Assembly: GCA_000474255.1 (NCBI GenBank)
Contig: BATO01000003.1
Location: 62,001 to 126,000 of the forward strand
Source of the DNA: Aquipseudomonas alcaligenes MRY13-0052
GTDB taxonomy: Bacteria > Pseudomonadota > Gammaproteobacteria > Pseudomonadales > Pseudomonadaceae
Reading direction: 5' to 3'
Length of the DNA: 64,000 nt
Shown one piece after another: positions 1-8,080 of the stretch. Made by a program: the position numbers and the translations under genes. Below the pieces are notes generated by a model. It saw only the letters and a program-made list of their open reading frames with translations, searched no databases and had not been told where the DNA came from. Within the stretch, counting starts at the first letter, position 1. Each line of letters starts with the position of its first letter.

Positions 1-212
1 AGATCGCCCTGCTGGTGGAAGAAGGCCAGAACAAGTGCCTGGAGCCTGAACTGCTCAAGCACATCGTGCCGGTACCCGAGGACCTTCCGCTGGAACAGGT
101 GATCGAACGCCTGGTGGACAACGAAGGCCCCATCCCTGTCGTCGACCAGGACGGCCATTACTGCGGCGCCATCAGCAAGGGCCGCCTGCTTAGCCGTCTG
201 CAGGGAGAATGA
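1..212 (+). CDS. Choline/betaine ABC transporter ATP-binding protein, C-terminal end (partial)
   Basis: Only the last 69 codons are in the window; the gene starts upstream. The visible part is a CBS-type regulatory domain (PLEQVIERLVDNEGPIPVVD, then GAISKGRLLSRL), as found at the C-terminus of OpuAA/ProV/ChoV-type ATPases of quaternary-amine ABC transporters. The ATPase core is outside the window, so the call rests on this tail and on the adjoining ProW-type permease and choline-type binding proteins. In Pseudomonas this subunit is known as CbcV or ChoV. Its stop overlaps an ATG of the next gene (ATGA), which suggests translational coupling. Confidence 0.8.
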   Translation, partial: IALLVEEGQNKCLEPELLKHIVPVPEDLPLEQVIERLVDNEGPIPVVDQDGHYCGAISKGRLLSRLQGE

Positions 213-214
213 CC

Positions 215-1099
215 ATGAGCGAGAAACTGGATCTGGGCAGCTGGGTCAACGACGTCGTCCAGCACCTGCTGGATAACTACAGCGGTGCCTTCGAGAACAT
301 CGGCGCGGTGGTCAGCGGCTTCTCCGAGCTGATCGAACGCTTCCTCATGTGGCCGCCGGCCTGGCTGGTGATCGCCGTCTTCGTCGGCCTCGGGCTGTGG
401 CGCATCGGCGTCAAGTTCGCCCTGTTCACCGCCGCCGCCTTCGTGCTCATCGTGCTCACCGGCTTCTGGGAACAGACGGTGGTCACCCTCGGGCTGACCT
501 TCTCGTCCACCCTGATCAGCCTGTTGCTGGGCGTGCCCCTGGGCATCTGGGCGGCGAAGAGCGAACGGGTCGCCTACATCATCCGTCCCATCCTCGACTT
601 CATGCAGACCATGCCGGCGTTCGTCTACCTGATCCCCGCCGCCATGCTCTTCGGCCTCGGCCGCGTGCCCGGGATCATCGCCACGGTGATCTTCGCCATG
701 CCGCCGGCGGTGCGCCTCACCAGCCTCGGCATCCGCCAGGTGAACAAGGAAATCGTCGAGGCCGGGCAATCCTTCGGCTGCACCAGTTGGCAGCTGCTAT
801 ACAAGGTGCAGCTGCCGAACGCGATGCCGTCGATCATGGCCGGGGTCAACCAGACCATCATGATGGCGCTGTCGATGGTGATCATCGCCTCGATGGTCGG
901 CGCCGGCGGCCTGGGCAACGACGTGCTCGCCAGTATCCAGCGCCTGGACATCGGCCTGGGCTTCGAAAGCGGCATGGCCGTGGTGCTGCTGGCGATCATC
1001 CTCGACCGCATCACCGAAAGCTTCGGCACCCCGCAAACCGCTTCCCGCGGCCGTCTGTTCGGCTGGCTGAGCGCGCGGGCCAAGCTGCAACGGCAATAA
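215..1099 (+). CDS. choW: Choline ABC transporter permease (ChoW/CbcW type)
   Basis: Inner-membrane permease of a quaternary-amine ABC importer, about 294 aa. It has a short cytoplasmic N-terminus, several hydrophobic segments from about residue 45 on, and the BPD_transp_1 (ProW-like) region in the second half, including the EAA-type cytoplasmic loop around EIVEAGQSFGCTSWQLLYKV. An ATG at 209 overlaps the upstream stop, but the Shine-Dalgarno-like AGGGAGA at 202-208 is correctly spaced only for the ATG at 215, which I chose. It lies between the ATPase and the binding-protein genes and presumably forms the membrane channel for choline. Confidence 0.9.
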   Translation: MSEKLDLGSWVNDVVQHLLDNYSGAFENIGAVVSGFSELIERFLMWPPAWLVIAVFVGLGLWRIGVKFALFTAAAFVLIVLTGFWEQTVVTLGLTFSSTLISLLLGVPLGIWAAKSERVAYIIRPILDFMQTMPAFVYLIPAAMLFGLGRVPGIIATVIFAMPPAVRLTSLGIRQVNKEIVEAGQSFGCTSWQLLYKVQLPNAMPSIMAGVNQTIMMALSMVIIASMVGAGGLGNDVLASIQRLDIGLGFESGMAVVLLAIILDRITESFGTPQTASRGRLFGWLSARAKLQRQ

Positions 1100-1150
1100 C
1101 GTATACCTAGAAAACAGAAGCCATCACTTTCCAGTAGCAGGGAGTTGCAG

Positions 1151-2095
1151 ATGATGAACATGAAGAAGATCGCGGGTGCCGGCTTGCTGGCCTGCGCGCT
1201 GGTGCAAGGCGCGTGGGCACAGGACCCGGAGAGCTGCAAACAGGTGCGTTTCGCCGAGATCGGCTGGGCCGACATCTCCGCCACCACCGGAGTCGCGATG
1301 GTCCTCACCGAGGGCCTGGGCTACACCCCGCGCAAGATCATGGCCTCTGTACCGATCGCCTTCACCGGCGTGAAGAACAAGCAGATCGACGTGTTCCTCG
1401 GCTACTGGGCGCCCTCCATGGACGCCGTGATCGAGCCTTTCACCAAGGGCAACGGCGTGAAGGTGCTGCCGACCGCCAACCTGGAAGGCGCCAAGTACAC
1501 CCTGGCCGTGCCCACCTACGCCGCCGAAGCGGGCCTGAAGAGCTTCCAGGACATCGCCAAGTTCAAGGACCAGCTGGGCGGCAAGATCTACGGCATCGAG
1601 CCGGGCAACGACGGCAACCTGCTGATCGACAAGATGATCAAGGGCGACCAGTTCGGTCTCGGCAGCTTCCGCATGGTCGAGTCCAGCGAGGCCGGCATGC
1701 TGGTCCAGGTGCAACGCGCGGTGAAGAAGAAGGAGCCGGTGGTCTTCCTCGGCTGGGCCCCGCACCCGATGAACACCCAGTTCGACCTCACCTACCTCGC
1801 CGGTGGCGATGACGTGTTCGGCCCGGACTTCGGCGCCGCCAAGGTCTACACCGTGGTACCGCCGGATTACGAGGCGCGCTGCGGCAACGTCGGCAAGCTG
1901 CTGAACAACCTGCAGTTCAGCGTCGAGATCGAAAGCCAGCTGATGGACCGCGTCCTCAAGAAGGAAGACCCGGTCGTGGTCGCCAAGGACTGGATCAAGG
2001 CCAACCCGGCGATCCTCGACAAGTGGCTGGCCGGCGTCACCACCCTCGATGGCCAGGACGGCGCCGCCGCCGTCAAGAAACACGTCGGCCTCTGA
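1151..2095 (+). CDS. choX: Choline ABC transporter periplasmic binding protein (ChoX/CbcX type)
   Basis: Periplasmic OpuAC-type solute-binding protein, 314 aa, with a signal peptide (MMNMKKIAGAGLLACALVQG, cleavage near AWA-QD). The mature part begins with the family pattern VRFAEIGWADISATTGVAM and contains aromatic residues (DVFLGYWAPSMD, FLGWAPHPM) typical of the cage that binds trimethylammonium groups. The ATG at 1151 follows GGAG at 1141-1144; an in-frame TTG at 1145 is a less likely start. It is the first of two binding-protein genes after the permease and probably delivers choline. Confidence 0.9.
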   Translation: MMNMKKIAGAGLLACALVQGAWAQDPESCKQVRFAEIGWADISATTGVAMVLTEGLGYTPRKIMASVPIAFTGVKNKQIDVFLGYWAPSMDAVIEPFTKGNGVKVLPTANLEGAKYTLAVPTYAAEAGLKSFQDIAKFKDQLGGKIYGIEPGNDGNLLIDKMIKGDQFGLGSFRMVESSEAGMLVQVQRAVKKKEPVVFLGWAPHPMNTQFDLTYLAGGDDVFGPDFGAAKVYTVVPPDYEARCGNVGKLLNNLQFSVEIESQLMDRVLKKEDPVVVAKDWIKANPAILDKWLAGVTTLDGQDGAAAVKKHVGL

Positions 2096-2137
2096 TTTTC
2101 CGCTTCCCGTCTCCTGCCGCCACAGCCCCACCGGGCC

Positions 2138-2154
2138 GTGGCGTGCAGCGCCAC
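2138..2154 (+). other. Stem-loop between the two binding-protein genes
   Basis: GTGGCG-tgcag-CGCCAC forms a perfect 6-bp hairpin in the 132-bp gap. There is no T-tract, so it is more likely an mRNA-stabilising or processing hairpin than a terminator. This is inference from position. Confidence 0.35.
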
Positions 2155-2227
2155 CCAGCCCGCCCGAGAACGGGCCCGTGGCATCCAACGTAGCTAGCTG
2201 CCAATCCCACCTGATGGAGCATTACGT

Positions 2228-3082
2228 ATGCGAAAGCTGAAGTCCCTGTGTCTGCAATCCATCGGCATCGCCGCCCTGGCCATTGGCCTCGGCGCCCACG
2301 CCGCTGACAAACCCACCCTGAAGATCGGTTACGTCAACGGCTGGGACGACAGCGTCGCCGCCACCCACGTCGCCGGCGAAATCCTCAAGGAGAAACTCGG
2401 CTACGGCGTCGAGCTCAAGCCGGTGGAGCCTGCCATCATGTGGCAGGGCATCGCCCGCGGCGACCTGGATGGCACCCTCTCCGCCTGGCTGCCCGCCACC
2501 CACGGCGAATACTTCGAGAAGCTGAAAGACAAGGTCGTGGTCCTCGGCTCCAACTACAAGGGCGCCAAGATCGGCCTGATCGTGCCCGACTACGTGCAAG
2601 CCAAATCCATCGAAGACCTGAACAAATACAGCAAGGACTTCGACGGCAAGATCACCGGCATCGACGCCGGCGCTGGCGTGATGCGCCGCACCGAAGACGC
2701 CATCAAGCAGTACAACCTCGACATCAAGCTGATGCCCAGCTCCGGCCCGGCCATGGCCACCGCCCTGACCCGCGCCGAGAAGGCGCAGAAGCCCATCGTC
2801 GTCACCGGCTGGATTCCGCACTGGATGTTCGCCAAGTGGAAACTGCGCTTCCTCGAAGACCCGAAGAAGGTCTTCGGCGACGACGAACACGTCGACACCG
2901 TGGTCAACCCGGGCCTGGAAGCCAAGGCGCCGGAAGCCACCGCTTTCCTCAAGAAATTCTCCTGGAACGGCGAGGAAGTGGGCGCCGTGATGCTGGCCAT
3001 CCGCGAGGGCGCCAAGCCCGAAGAGGCCGCCAAGGCCTGGATCGCCAAGAACCCCGAGCGCGTGGCCGAATGGCTTAAGTAA
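2228..3082 (+). CDS. Second glycine betaine/carnitine/choline-type periplasmic binding protein
   Basis: OpuAC-family solute-binding protein, 284 aa, with a signal peptide ending near GAHA-ADKP. Mature start LKIGYVNGWDDSVAATHVAG, with Trp residues at IMWQGIARGDLDGTLSAWLP and TGWIPHWMFAKW that suggest a quaternary-ammonium aromatic cage. GGAG lies 9 nt before the ATG. It resembles glycine-betaine-type proteins more than the preceding choline-type one, so the shared permease may accept two loaded binding proteins with different ligands, as is known for the Pseudomonas Cbc transporter with CaiX and BetX. The actual ligand cannot be read from sequence. Confidence 0.82.
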   Translation: MRKLKSLCLQSIGIAALAIGLGAHAADKPTLKIGYVNGWDDSVAATHVAGEILKEKLGYGVELKPVEPAIMWQGIARGDLDGTLSAWLPATHGEYFEKLKDKVVVLGSNYKGAKIGLIVPDYVQAKSIEDLNKYSKDFDGKITGIDAGAGVMRRTEDAIKQYNLDIKLMPSSGPAMATALTRAEKAQKPIVVTGWIPHWMFAKWKLRFLEDPKKVFGDDEHVDTVVNPGLEAKAPEATAFLKKFSWNGEEVGAVMLAIREGAKPEEAAKAWIAKNPERVAEWLK

Positions 3083-3100
3083 GCGCTGGCAACCTCTCGA

Positions 3101-3137
3101 CGGCGATGCGTGCCCCCGGTGCGCATCGCCGTTTTTC
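3101..3137 (+). terminator. Rho-independent terminator of the transporter operon
   Basis: Perfect 10-bp stem CGGCGATGCG (3101-3110) with CGCATCGCCG (3122-3131), followed by TTTTTC. It lies 18 nt after the stop of the second binding-protein gene. Confidence 0.85.
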
Positions 3138-3211
3138 GTTATGCCTCCCGCCTTTTCCAACGCTTCACGGCGCATGCCTTTGACCGACGGGTCATCCTTG
3201 AAGCGACCTTC

Positions 3212-3245
3212 TTGATTGATCGATCAATTTGATACGCCCTAGACT
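3212..3245 (+). promoter_or_regulatory. BetI-type operator and promoter of betI
   Basis: A perfect 14-bp palindrome ATTGATCGATCAAT occupies 3215-3228. It overlaps a candidate -35 (TTGATC, 3216-3221) that is 18 nt from TAGACT (3240-3245). The whole resembles the E. coli BetI box as I remember it (TTGATTGG...TTCAATAT). betI starts at 3287, so this fits autoregulation. Binding by BetI is inferred. Confidence 0.65.
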
Positions 3246-3286
3246 GCGCGCTTTCCTTCGTCCGAATTCGTCGTCTGGAGTGCCTG

Positions 3287-3880
3287 ATGCCCAAGGTCGG
3301 AATGCAGCCGATCCGCCGTTCGCAACTGATCAACGCGACCCTCGAAGCCGTCGACCAGGTCGGCATGGGCGATGCCAGCATCGCCTACATCGCCCGCCTC
3401 GCCGGTGTCTCCAACGGCATCATCAGCCACTATTTCAAGGACAAGAACGGCCTGCTCGAAGCCACCATGCGCCACCTGATGCAGGCCCTGAGCACGGCCG
3501 TGCGCGAACGTCGCGCGGCCCTGGGCGACGACTCCGCACGGGCGCACCTGCGCGCCATCATCGACGGCAACTTCGACGACAGCCAGGTCAACGGCCCGGC
3601 CATGAAGACCTGGCTGGCGTTCTGGGCCACCAGCATGCACCAGCCCGCCCTGCGCCGCCTGCAACGGGTCAACGACCACCGCCTCTACTCCAACCTGTGC
3701 TGCGAATTCCGCCGCGTGCTGCCCCAGGAACCCGCCCGCGCCGCTGCCCGTGGCCTGGCCGCGCTGATCGACGGCCTGTGGCTGCGCAGCGCCCTCACCG
3801 GCACCACCTTCAACGCCCGGCAGGCGTTGCAGATCGCCTACGACTACCTCGACCTGCAGCTGGCCAAGGCGACCGGCTGA
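3287..3880 (+). CDS. betI: Choline-responsive TetR-family repressor BetI
   Basis: Transcriptional repressor of choline oxidation genes, 197 aa, the usual BetI length. The N-terminal TetR helix-turn-helix (about residues 8-55) includes the typical [20 protein letters not shown] and [19 protein letters not shown]. The C-terminal ligand domain carries the BetI-like [18 protein letters not shown] and [16 protein letters not shown] lies 7 nt before the ATG. Unusually, it is not directly upstream of betB-betA: it stands alone, with a palindromic operator at its own promoter, and is separated from betB by a 0.75-kb non-coding stretch and betT. Confidence 0.93.
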   Translation: MPKVGMQPIRRSQLINATLEAVDQVGMGDASIAYIARLAGVSNGIISHYFKDKNGLLEATMRHLMQALSTAVRERRAALGDDSARAHLRAIIDGNFDDSQVNGPAMKTWLAFWATSMHQPALRRLQRVNDHRLYSNLCCEFRRVLPQEPARAAARGLAALIDGLWLRSALTGTTFNARQALQIAYDYLDLQLAKATG

Positions 3881-3891
3881 CGCGCGTAATG

Positions 3892-3903
3892 GCGGCGCGC
3901 CGC
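3892..3903. other. GC palindrome after betI
   Basis: GCGGCGCGCCGC is a perfect 12-bp palindrome just after the betI stop and two bases before the left inverted repeat of the following element. It could be part of a betI terminator or an insertion hot spot; there is no T-tract. Confidence 0.3.
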
Positions 3904-3905
3904 TT

Positions 3906-4477
3906 GGCGATTGAAATGGCTCTGTCTGCGTTAGCTGTTGTGGTTTTAATGCAAGCGCTCAAGCACGGTGCTTTCCGGGCGCCCAAGGATTCGTGCCACC
4001 TCCACCGCATGGGTTTCGCTTCGCTCTACGCCATCCTACGAACGTGCGCTGGGTTACTGCGCACATCAATGTGAGGGTTCGAGCGAAGAAAGTTGGAGCA
4101 GCCGCCAACGCCCCTCCAGGAGGCCGAACGCAGTCGTTGCGCCGGGGGACGAGCGGCATGGATGCCGCGAGAGGCGCGCCAGGCCATGGATGGCCCATCG
4201 CGCCGGCCCCAGACGACGCTTGCGGCGAACGCACTTCAGTGCGGCCCGAAGGGCGAGCGTAGCGAGTAACGATGATGGAGCGAGGGGAGTCTGGCGAAGC
4301 CAGACCCGTATGCAGGGGCGAGCGCTTTTGGTTCCTTTTAAGTGGTTCGGCATTCCGACGATTGTTAAAAGGGACTCGCCCGGGTGGGCGAAACCAGAAG
4401 CACCAGCAAAGCTCGGCAATCAGCTGGACTCAAATCCTCTAGCAATACTTAACGCAGACAGAGCCATTGAAATCGCC
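3906..4477. mobile_element. 572-bp non-coding element bounded by 28-bp inverted repeats
   Basis: The ends 3906-3933 and 4450-4477 are inverted copies matching at 26 of 28 bases (shared core ATGGCTCTGTCTGCGTTA). No open frame inside looks like a real protein. The interior is rich in secondary structure: a minus-strand REP-like GTAGG unit (4008-4039), palindromes at 4154-4167 and 4182-4195 (the second nested in GGCGCG/CGCGCC), a perfect 7-bp GAA-loop hairpin at 4289-4305, and a long hairpin with arms CCTTTTAA (4334-4341) and TTAAAAGG (4365-4372). The layout suggests a MITE-like or structured-RNA repeat. I recall similar core text recurring between Pseudomonas genes but could not check it. No target duplication is obvious. 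Confidence 0.55.
4008..4039 (-). repeat. REP-like unit inside the element
   Basis: Read on the minus strand it begins GTAGGATGGCGTAGAGCGAA and ends in ACCCATG, the style of a common Pseudomonas GTAGG-headed REP. The head matches the REP pair at 4502-4562. Confidence 0.5.
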
Positions 4478-4501
4478 CCTACATTGGCCATGGCGGGGCA
4501 T

Positions 4502-4562
4502 GTAGGTCGGGTGCAACCCGACATCGGCGGCACAGGGATTTCGCGGGTTTCACCCGCCCTAC
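4502..4562. repeat. REP doublet (REPIN-like) upstream of the betT terminator
   Basis: Two GTAGG-headed hairpin units face each other. The left unit has stem CGGGT-gca-ACCCG (4508 onward). The right unit has stem GCGGGT-ttc-ACCCGC and ends CCTAC, so GTAGG and CCTAC bound the 61-bp unit. Paired REPs of this kind are mobilised in trans by RAYT proteins. Confidence 0.6.
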
Positions 4563-4579
4563 GGACGGAGCCATCCGCC

Positions 4580-4617
4580 ATAAACGAAAACGCCCCGGGG
4601 TTTCCCCCCGGGGCGTT
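4580..4617 (-). terminator. Terminator of betT
   Basis: A perfect 12-bp stem AACGCCCCGGGG (4589-4600) with CCCCGGGGCGTT (4606-4617). On the minus strand it is followed by a T-rich run (TTTTCGTTTAT), just after the betT stop. Confidence 0.85.
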
Positions 4618-4633
4618 GCTCATTGCGGGCCGG

Positions 4634-6226
4634 TCAGACGGGGCCGGGCGCGATCACCGGTGAGTGCCGGTTCATCTCCTGCGCCTCCAAGTCGATGCGC
4701 ATGGCCTTGAGCAGGGCGAACATGTAGAGCAGCAGCACCACCGAGAACGGCAGGCCGGCCAGCACCACCACCGTCTGCATGGCGGTGAAGTTGCCGGCGA
4801 ACAGCAGGCCGATGGTCACCAGGGTGATCAGCACCGACCAGAAGATGCGCAGCCAGTTGGGCGCGTCCTCGTCCAGCTCGCCCCCCTTGCGCGACAGGTT
4901 GGCGAGCATCACCGAGCCGGAATCCGCCGGGGTCAGGAACAGCACGAAGCCCACGCAGATCGACAGGCCGATCACCGCCTTGGCCCAGGGGTAGTGCTCC
5001 AGCAGCAGGTAGATGGACATCGCCGGCTGCTCCAGCGCCGCCTTGCCCAGCTCGGCCGCGTTCTGGTCCATCACCAGGTCCAGGGCGCTGTTGCCGAAGA
5101 TCGACAGCCAGGCCAGGGTGAAGCCCAGAGGGATCAGCAGCACGCCGCAGACCAGCTCGCGCACCGTGCGGCCGCGGGAGATGCGGGCGATAAACATGCC
5201 GACGAAGGGCGCCCAGGAAATCCACCAGGCCCAGTAGAACAGGGTCCACAGGCCCATCCACGCCTCGCTCTTGCCGGACTGGCCGGTGTAGACGTAGAGG
5301 TCGAAGGTCTTCAGCACCAGGCCGTTGAGGTAGTCGCCGAGGTTCTGCACCAGGCCGTTGAGCAGGTGCAGGGTGTCGCCGGCCAGCAGCACGAACAGCA
5401 GCAGGCCGCTGAACAGGATGATGTTGAGGTTCGACAGGCGGCGGATGCCCTTCTCGATCCCCGACACCGCGGCCAGGGTCGCCACCGCGCTCATCACCAG
5501 GATCACCGTCAGCAGCGCGCCCTGGCTGTGGGGATAGCCGAACAGGTACTCCAGGCCCGAGGAGACCTGCAGCGAGCCGATGCCGAGGTTGGTCACCAGG
5601 CCCAGCAGGGTGACGAAGATGCCGAAGCAATCCACCGCGTTGCCCACCGAGCCCTTCATCAGGCGCTCGCCAAACAGCGGGTAGAGCGCCGAGCGCAGCG
5701 CCAGCGGCTGCTTGTGGCGGTAGGCGAAGTAGCCCACGGCAAGGCCCACCAGCGCGTAGATGGCCCAGCCGTGCACGCCCCAGTGGAGGAAGGTCAGCTG
5801 CAACGCCTGGCGCGCCGCGTGCTCGGTACCCGCCTCGCCTTCCGGCGGGTTGTACAGGTGGTCGATGGGCTCGGAGGCGGCGAAATACAGCAGCGAGATG
5901 CCGATGCCCGAGGAGAACAGCATCCCCGCCCAGGCGCCGTAGCTGAAGTCCGGCCGGTCACCGTCCGCCCCCAGGCGCAGGTTGCCATAGCGGGAGAAGG
6001 CCACGTAGAGCACGAAGAACAGGTAGGCCCCGATGGCCAGCATGTAGTACCAGCCAAAGCTGCGCGAGAGCCAGCTCTGCGCCTTGTTCAGCCAGAGCCC
6101 GGCCCCTTCGGGGAAGAGGATCAGGGCGACGGTGAGGATCAGGATCAACGCGGTGGAACCGAAGAACACCACGGGGTTGAGCCGCGCACGCGACTCGGGA
6201 TGCAGCGCAAGGGAAGCGGTACTCAT
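4634..6226 (-). CDS. betT: BCCT-family choline transporter BetT
   Basis: Secondary transporter for choline or betaine in the inner membrane, about 530 aa. About twelve membrane segments; BCCT motifs include MLFSSGIGISLLYFAASEP and the signature region FYWAWWISWAPFVGMFIARI. It lacks the long C-terminal tail of the E. coli BetT form, ending shortly after the last segment (LLYMFALLKAMRIDLEAQEM). The start at 6226 (MSTASLALHP) places the N-terminus just before segment 1; the frame is open further upstream, but that part crosses the operator. It is divergent from betB-betA. Choline is the likely substrate from context; glycine betaine is the alternative. Confidence 0.88.
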   Translation of the reverse strand: MSTASLALHPESRARLNPVVFFGSTALILILTVALILFPEGAGLWLNKAQSWLSRSFGWYYMLAIGAYLFFVLYVAFSRYGNLRLGADGDRPDFSYGAWAGMLFSSGIGISLLYFAASEPIDHLYNPPEGEAGTEHAARQALQLTFLHWGVHGWAIYALVGLAVGYFAYRHKQPLALRSALYPLFGERLMKGSVGNAVDCFGIFVTLLGLVTNLGIGSLQVSSGLEYLFGYPHSQGALLTVILVMSAVATLAAVSGIEKGIRRLSNLNIILFSGLLLFVLLAGDTLHLLNGLVQNLGDYLNGLVLKTFDLYVYTGQSGKSEAWMGLWTLFYWAWWISWAPFVGMFIARISRGRTVRELVCGVLLIPLGFTLAWLSIFGNSALDLVMDQNAAELGKAALEQPAMSIYLLLEHYPWAKAVIGLSICVGFVLFLTPADSGSVMLANLSRKGGELDEDAPNWLRIFWSVLITLVTIGLLFAGNFTAMQTVVVLAGLPFSVVLLLYMFALLKAMRIDLEAQEMNRHSPVIAPGPV

Positions 6227-6380
6227 GTGGAGAAGAGCTCCAGGGCAGTGAAAGCACGCGCCTGACGGCGCAACGACAGACCCGCGCCGCCCTGCCGACC
6301 CGCTCATGTAACCCGGCGAAGCCTCTGCAATGCGGCCTGAAGAGGTGCGGCGAACTGCCGCAGCCCCGTTCATGGAGCGC

Positions 6381-6426
6381 AGCTTATTCTTTGTTGTTTG
6401 AACGTTCAATAAAAATAAAGTAGGCT
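6381..6426. promoter_or_regulatory. Shared BetI-type operator with divergent promoters for betT and betB-betA
   Basis: The perfect 12-bp palindrome TTGAACGTTCAA (6398-6409) supplies a TTGAAC -35 on each strand. On the plus strand 17 nt separate it from TAGGCT (6421-6426); on the minus strand 17 nt separate it from TAAGCT (6386-6381). The palindrome with its flanks (TTGTTTGAACGTTCAATA) resembles the BetI box. One bound BetI dimer would occlude both promoters. The rest of the 305-bp gap (6227-6531) shows nothing else I can name. Confidence 0.7.
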
Positions 6427-6531
6427 CGTTTTCACGCTTCCGGGCACCTTCGCCGTGCCCGGGATTCCGACAAAGGGCCCGCCCCGAGCGCGGCCCGCCT
6501 TGCGCAAACGAGACCTGAGAGGACGAACCCC

Positions 6532-8004
6532 ATGGCCCGATTCGAAGACCAGAAGCTCTACATCGGCGGTCGCTACGTCGACTCCACCAGCGGCGCCACC
6601 TTCGAGAGCATCAACCCGGCCAACGGTGAGGTCCTCGCCAACGTCCAGCGCGCCGGCAAGGAAGATGTCGAGCGCGCCGTCGCCAGCGCCATCGAAGGGC
6701 AGAAGGTGTGGGCGGCAATGACCGCCATGCAGCGCTCGCGCATCCTGCGCCGCGCCGTGGAGATTCTCCGCGAGCGCAACGACGAGCTGGCCGCCCTGGA
6801 GACCCTGGACACCGGCAAGCCCCTGGCCGAGACCCGCGCCGTGGACATCGTCACCGGCGCCGACGTGATCGAGTACTACGCCGGCCTGGTGCCCGCCATC
6901 GAGGGCGAGCAGATCCCCCTGCGCGAAACCAGCTTTGTCTACACCCGCCGCGAGCCGCTGGGCGTGGTCGCCGGCATCGGTGCCTGGAACTACCCGATCC
7001 AGATCGCCATGTGGAAATCCGCCCCGGCCCTGGCCGCCGGCAACGCGATGATCTTCAAGCCCAGCGAAGTCACCCCGCTGACCGCCCTCAAGCTGGCCGA
7101 GATCTACACCGAAGCCGGCGTGCCGGACGGCGTGTTCAACGTTCTCACCGGCAGCGGTCGCGAAGTTGGCCAGTGGCTGACCGAGCACCCGCAGATCGAG
7201 AAGATCTCCTTCACCGGCGGCACCGCCACCGGCAAGAAGGTGATGGCCAGCGCCTCCAGCTCCTCCCTCAAGGAAGTGACCATGGAGCTGGGCGGCAAAT
7301 CGCCGCTGATCATCTTCGAGGACGCCGACCTCGATCGCGCCGCCGACATCGCCGTCATGGCCAACTTCTTCAGCTCCGGCCAGGTCTGCACCAACGGCAC
7401 CCGCGTGTTCATCCCGCGCGTGCTGCAGGCGCGCTTCGAGGCCAAGGTGGTCGAGCGCGTCAAGCGCATCCGCCTGGGCAGCCCGCAGGACGAGAACACC
7501 AACTTCGGCCCGCTCACCAGCTTCCCGCACATGGAGAGCGTGCTCGGCTACATCGAGTCCGGCCGCAAGGAAGGCGCGCGCCTGCTGATCGGCGGCGAAC
7601 GCGTCACCGACGGCGAGTACGCCAAGGGCGCCTACGTGGCCCCGACCGTGTTCACCGACTGCACGGACGAGATGACCATCGTCCGCGAGGAAATCTTCGG
7701 CCCGGTGATGAGCATCCTCGTCTACGACACCGAAGAAGAGGCCATCCGCCGCGCCAACGACACCGACTATGGCCTGGCCGCCGGCATCGTCACCCGCGAC
7801 CTGGCCCGCGCCCACCGCGTGATCCACAAGCTGGAGGCCGGCATCTGCTGGATCAACACCTGGGGCGAGTCGCCCGCCGAGATGCCCGTCGGTGGCTACA
7901 AGCAGTCCGGCGTGGGCCGCGAGAACGGCCTCACCACCCTCGCCCACTACACCCGCATCAAATCGGTGCAGGTCGAGCTCGGCGACTACTTCTCCGTCTT
8001 CTAA
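6532..8004 (+). CDS. betB: Betaine aldehyde dehydrogenase BetB
   Basis: NAD(P)+-dependent oxidation of betaine aldehyde to glycine betaine, second step of choline oxidation. 490 aa, the full ALDH length. Catalytic Cys286 lies in [13 protein letters not shown] and the general base Glu252 in [11 protein letters not shown], the same positions I recall for the P. aeruginosa enzyme. The cofactor region includes [19 protein letters not shown] and [17 protein letters not shown] precedes the ATG. It is first in a two-gene operon with betA and lies downstream of the BetI-type operator. Confidence 0.96.
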   Translation: MARFEDQKLYIGGRYVDSTSGATFESINPANGEVLANVQRAGKEDVERAVASAIEGQKVWAAMTAMQRSRILRRAVEILRERNDELAALETLDTGKPLAETRAVDIVTGADVIEYYAGLVPAIEGEQIPLRETSFVYTRREPLGVVAGIGAWNYPIQIAMWKSAPALAAGNAMIFKPSEVTPLTALKLAEIYTEAGVPDGVFNVLTGSGREVGQWLTEHPQIEKISFTGGTATGKKVMASASSSSLKEVTMELGGKSPLIIFEDADLDRAADIAVMANFFSSGQVCTNGTRVFIPRVLQARFEAKVVERVKRIRLGSPQDENTNFGPLTSFPHMESVLGYIESGRKEGARLLIGGERVTDGEYAKGAYVAPTVFTDCTDEMTIVREEIFGPVMSILVYDTEEEAIRRANDTDYGLAAGIVTRDLARAHRVIHKLEAGICWINTWGESPAEMPVGGYKQSGVGRENGLTTLAHYTRIKSVQVELGDYFSVF

Positions 8005-8010
8005 ACGGCA

Positions 8011-8062
8011 GCCCGAAGCGGGAAGCCAGGAGCCCTGAGCCCTGGCTTCCAGCCCCCCAGCC
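8011..8062. repeat. GGAAGCCAGG inverted repeat between betB and betA
   Basis: GGAAGCCAGG (8021-8030) and CCTGGCTTCC (8041-8050) form a perfect 10-bp hairpin with a 10-nt loop. The GGAAGC text links it loosely to the AAGC-rich repeats elsewhere in the window. It might tune the betB:betA ratio. Confidence 0.5.
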
Positions 8063-8080
8063 ATTTAAAGAGAGAGCCTC

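Noticed and set aside
3968-4663. Open frames within the inverted-repeat element and REP region
   Set aside because: They run through palindromes and REP sequence, have no ribosome sites, and translate to low-complexity Arg/Pro/Ser-rich text.
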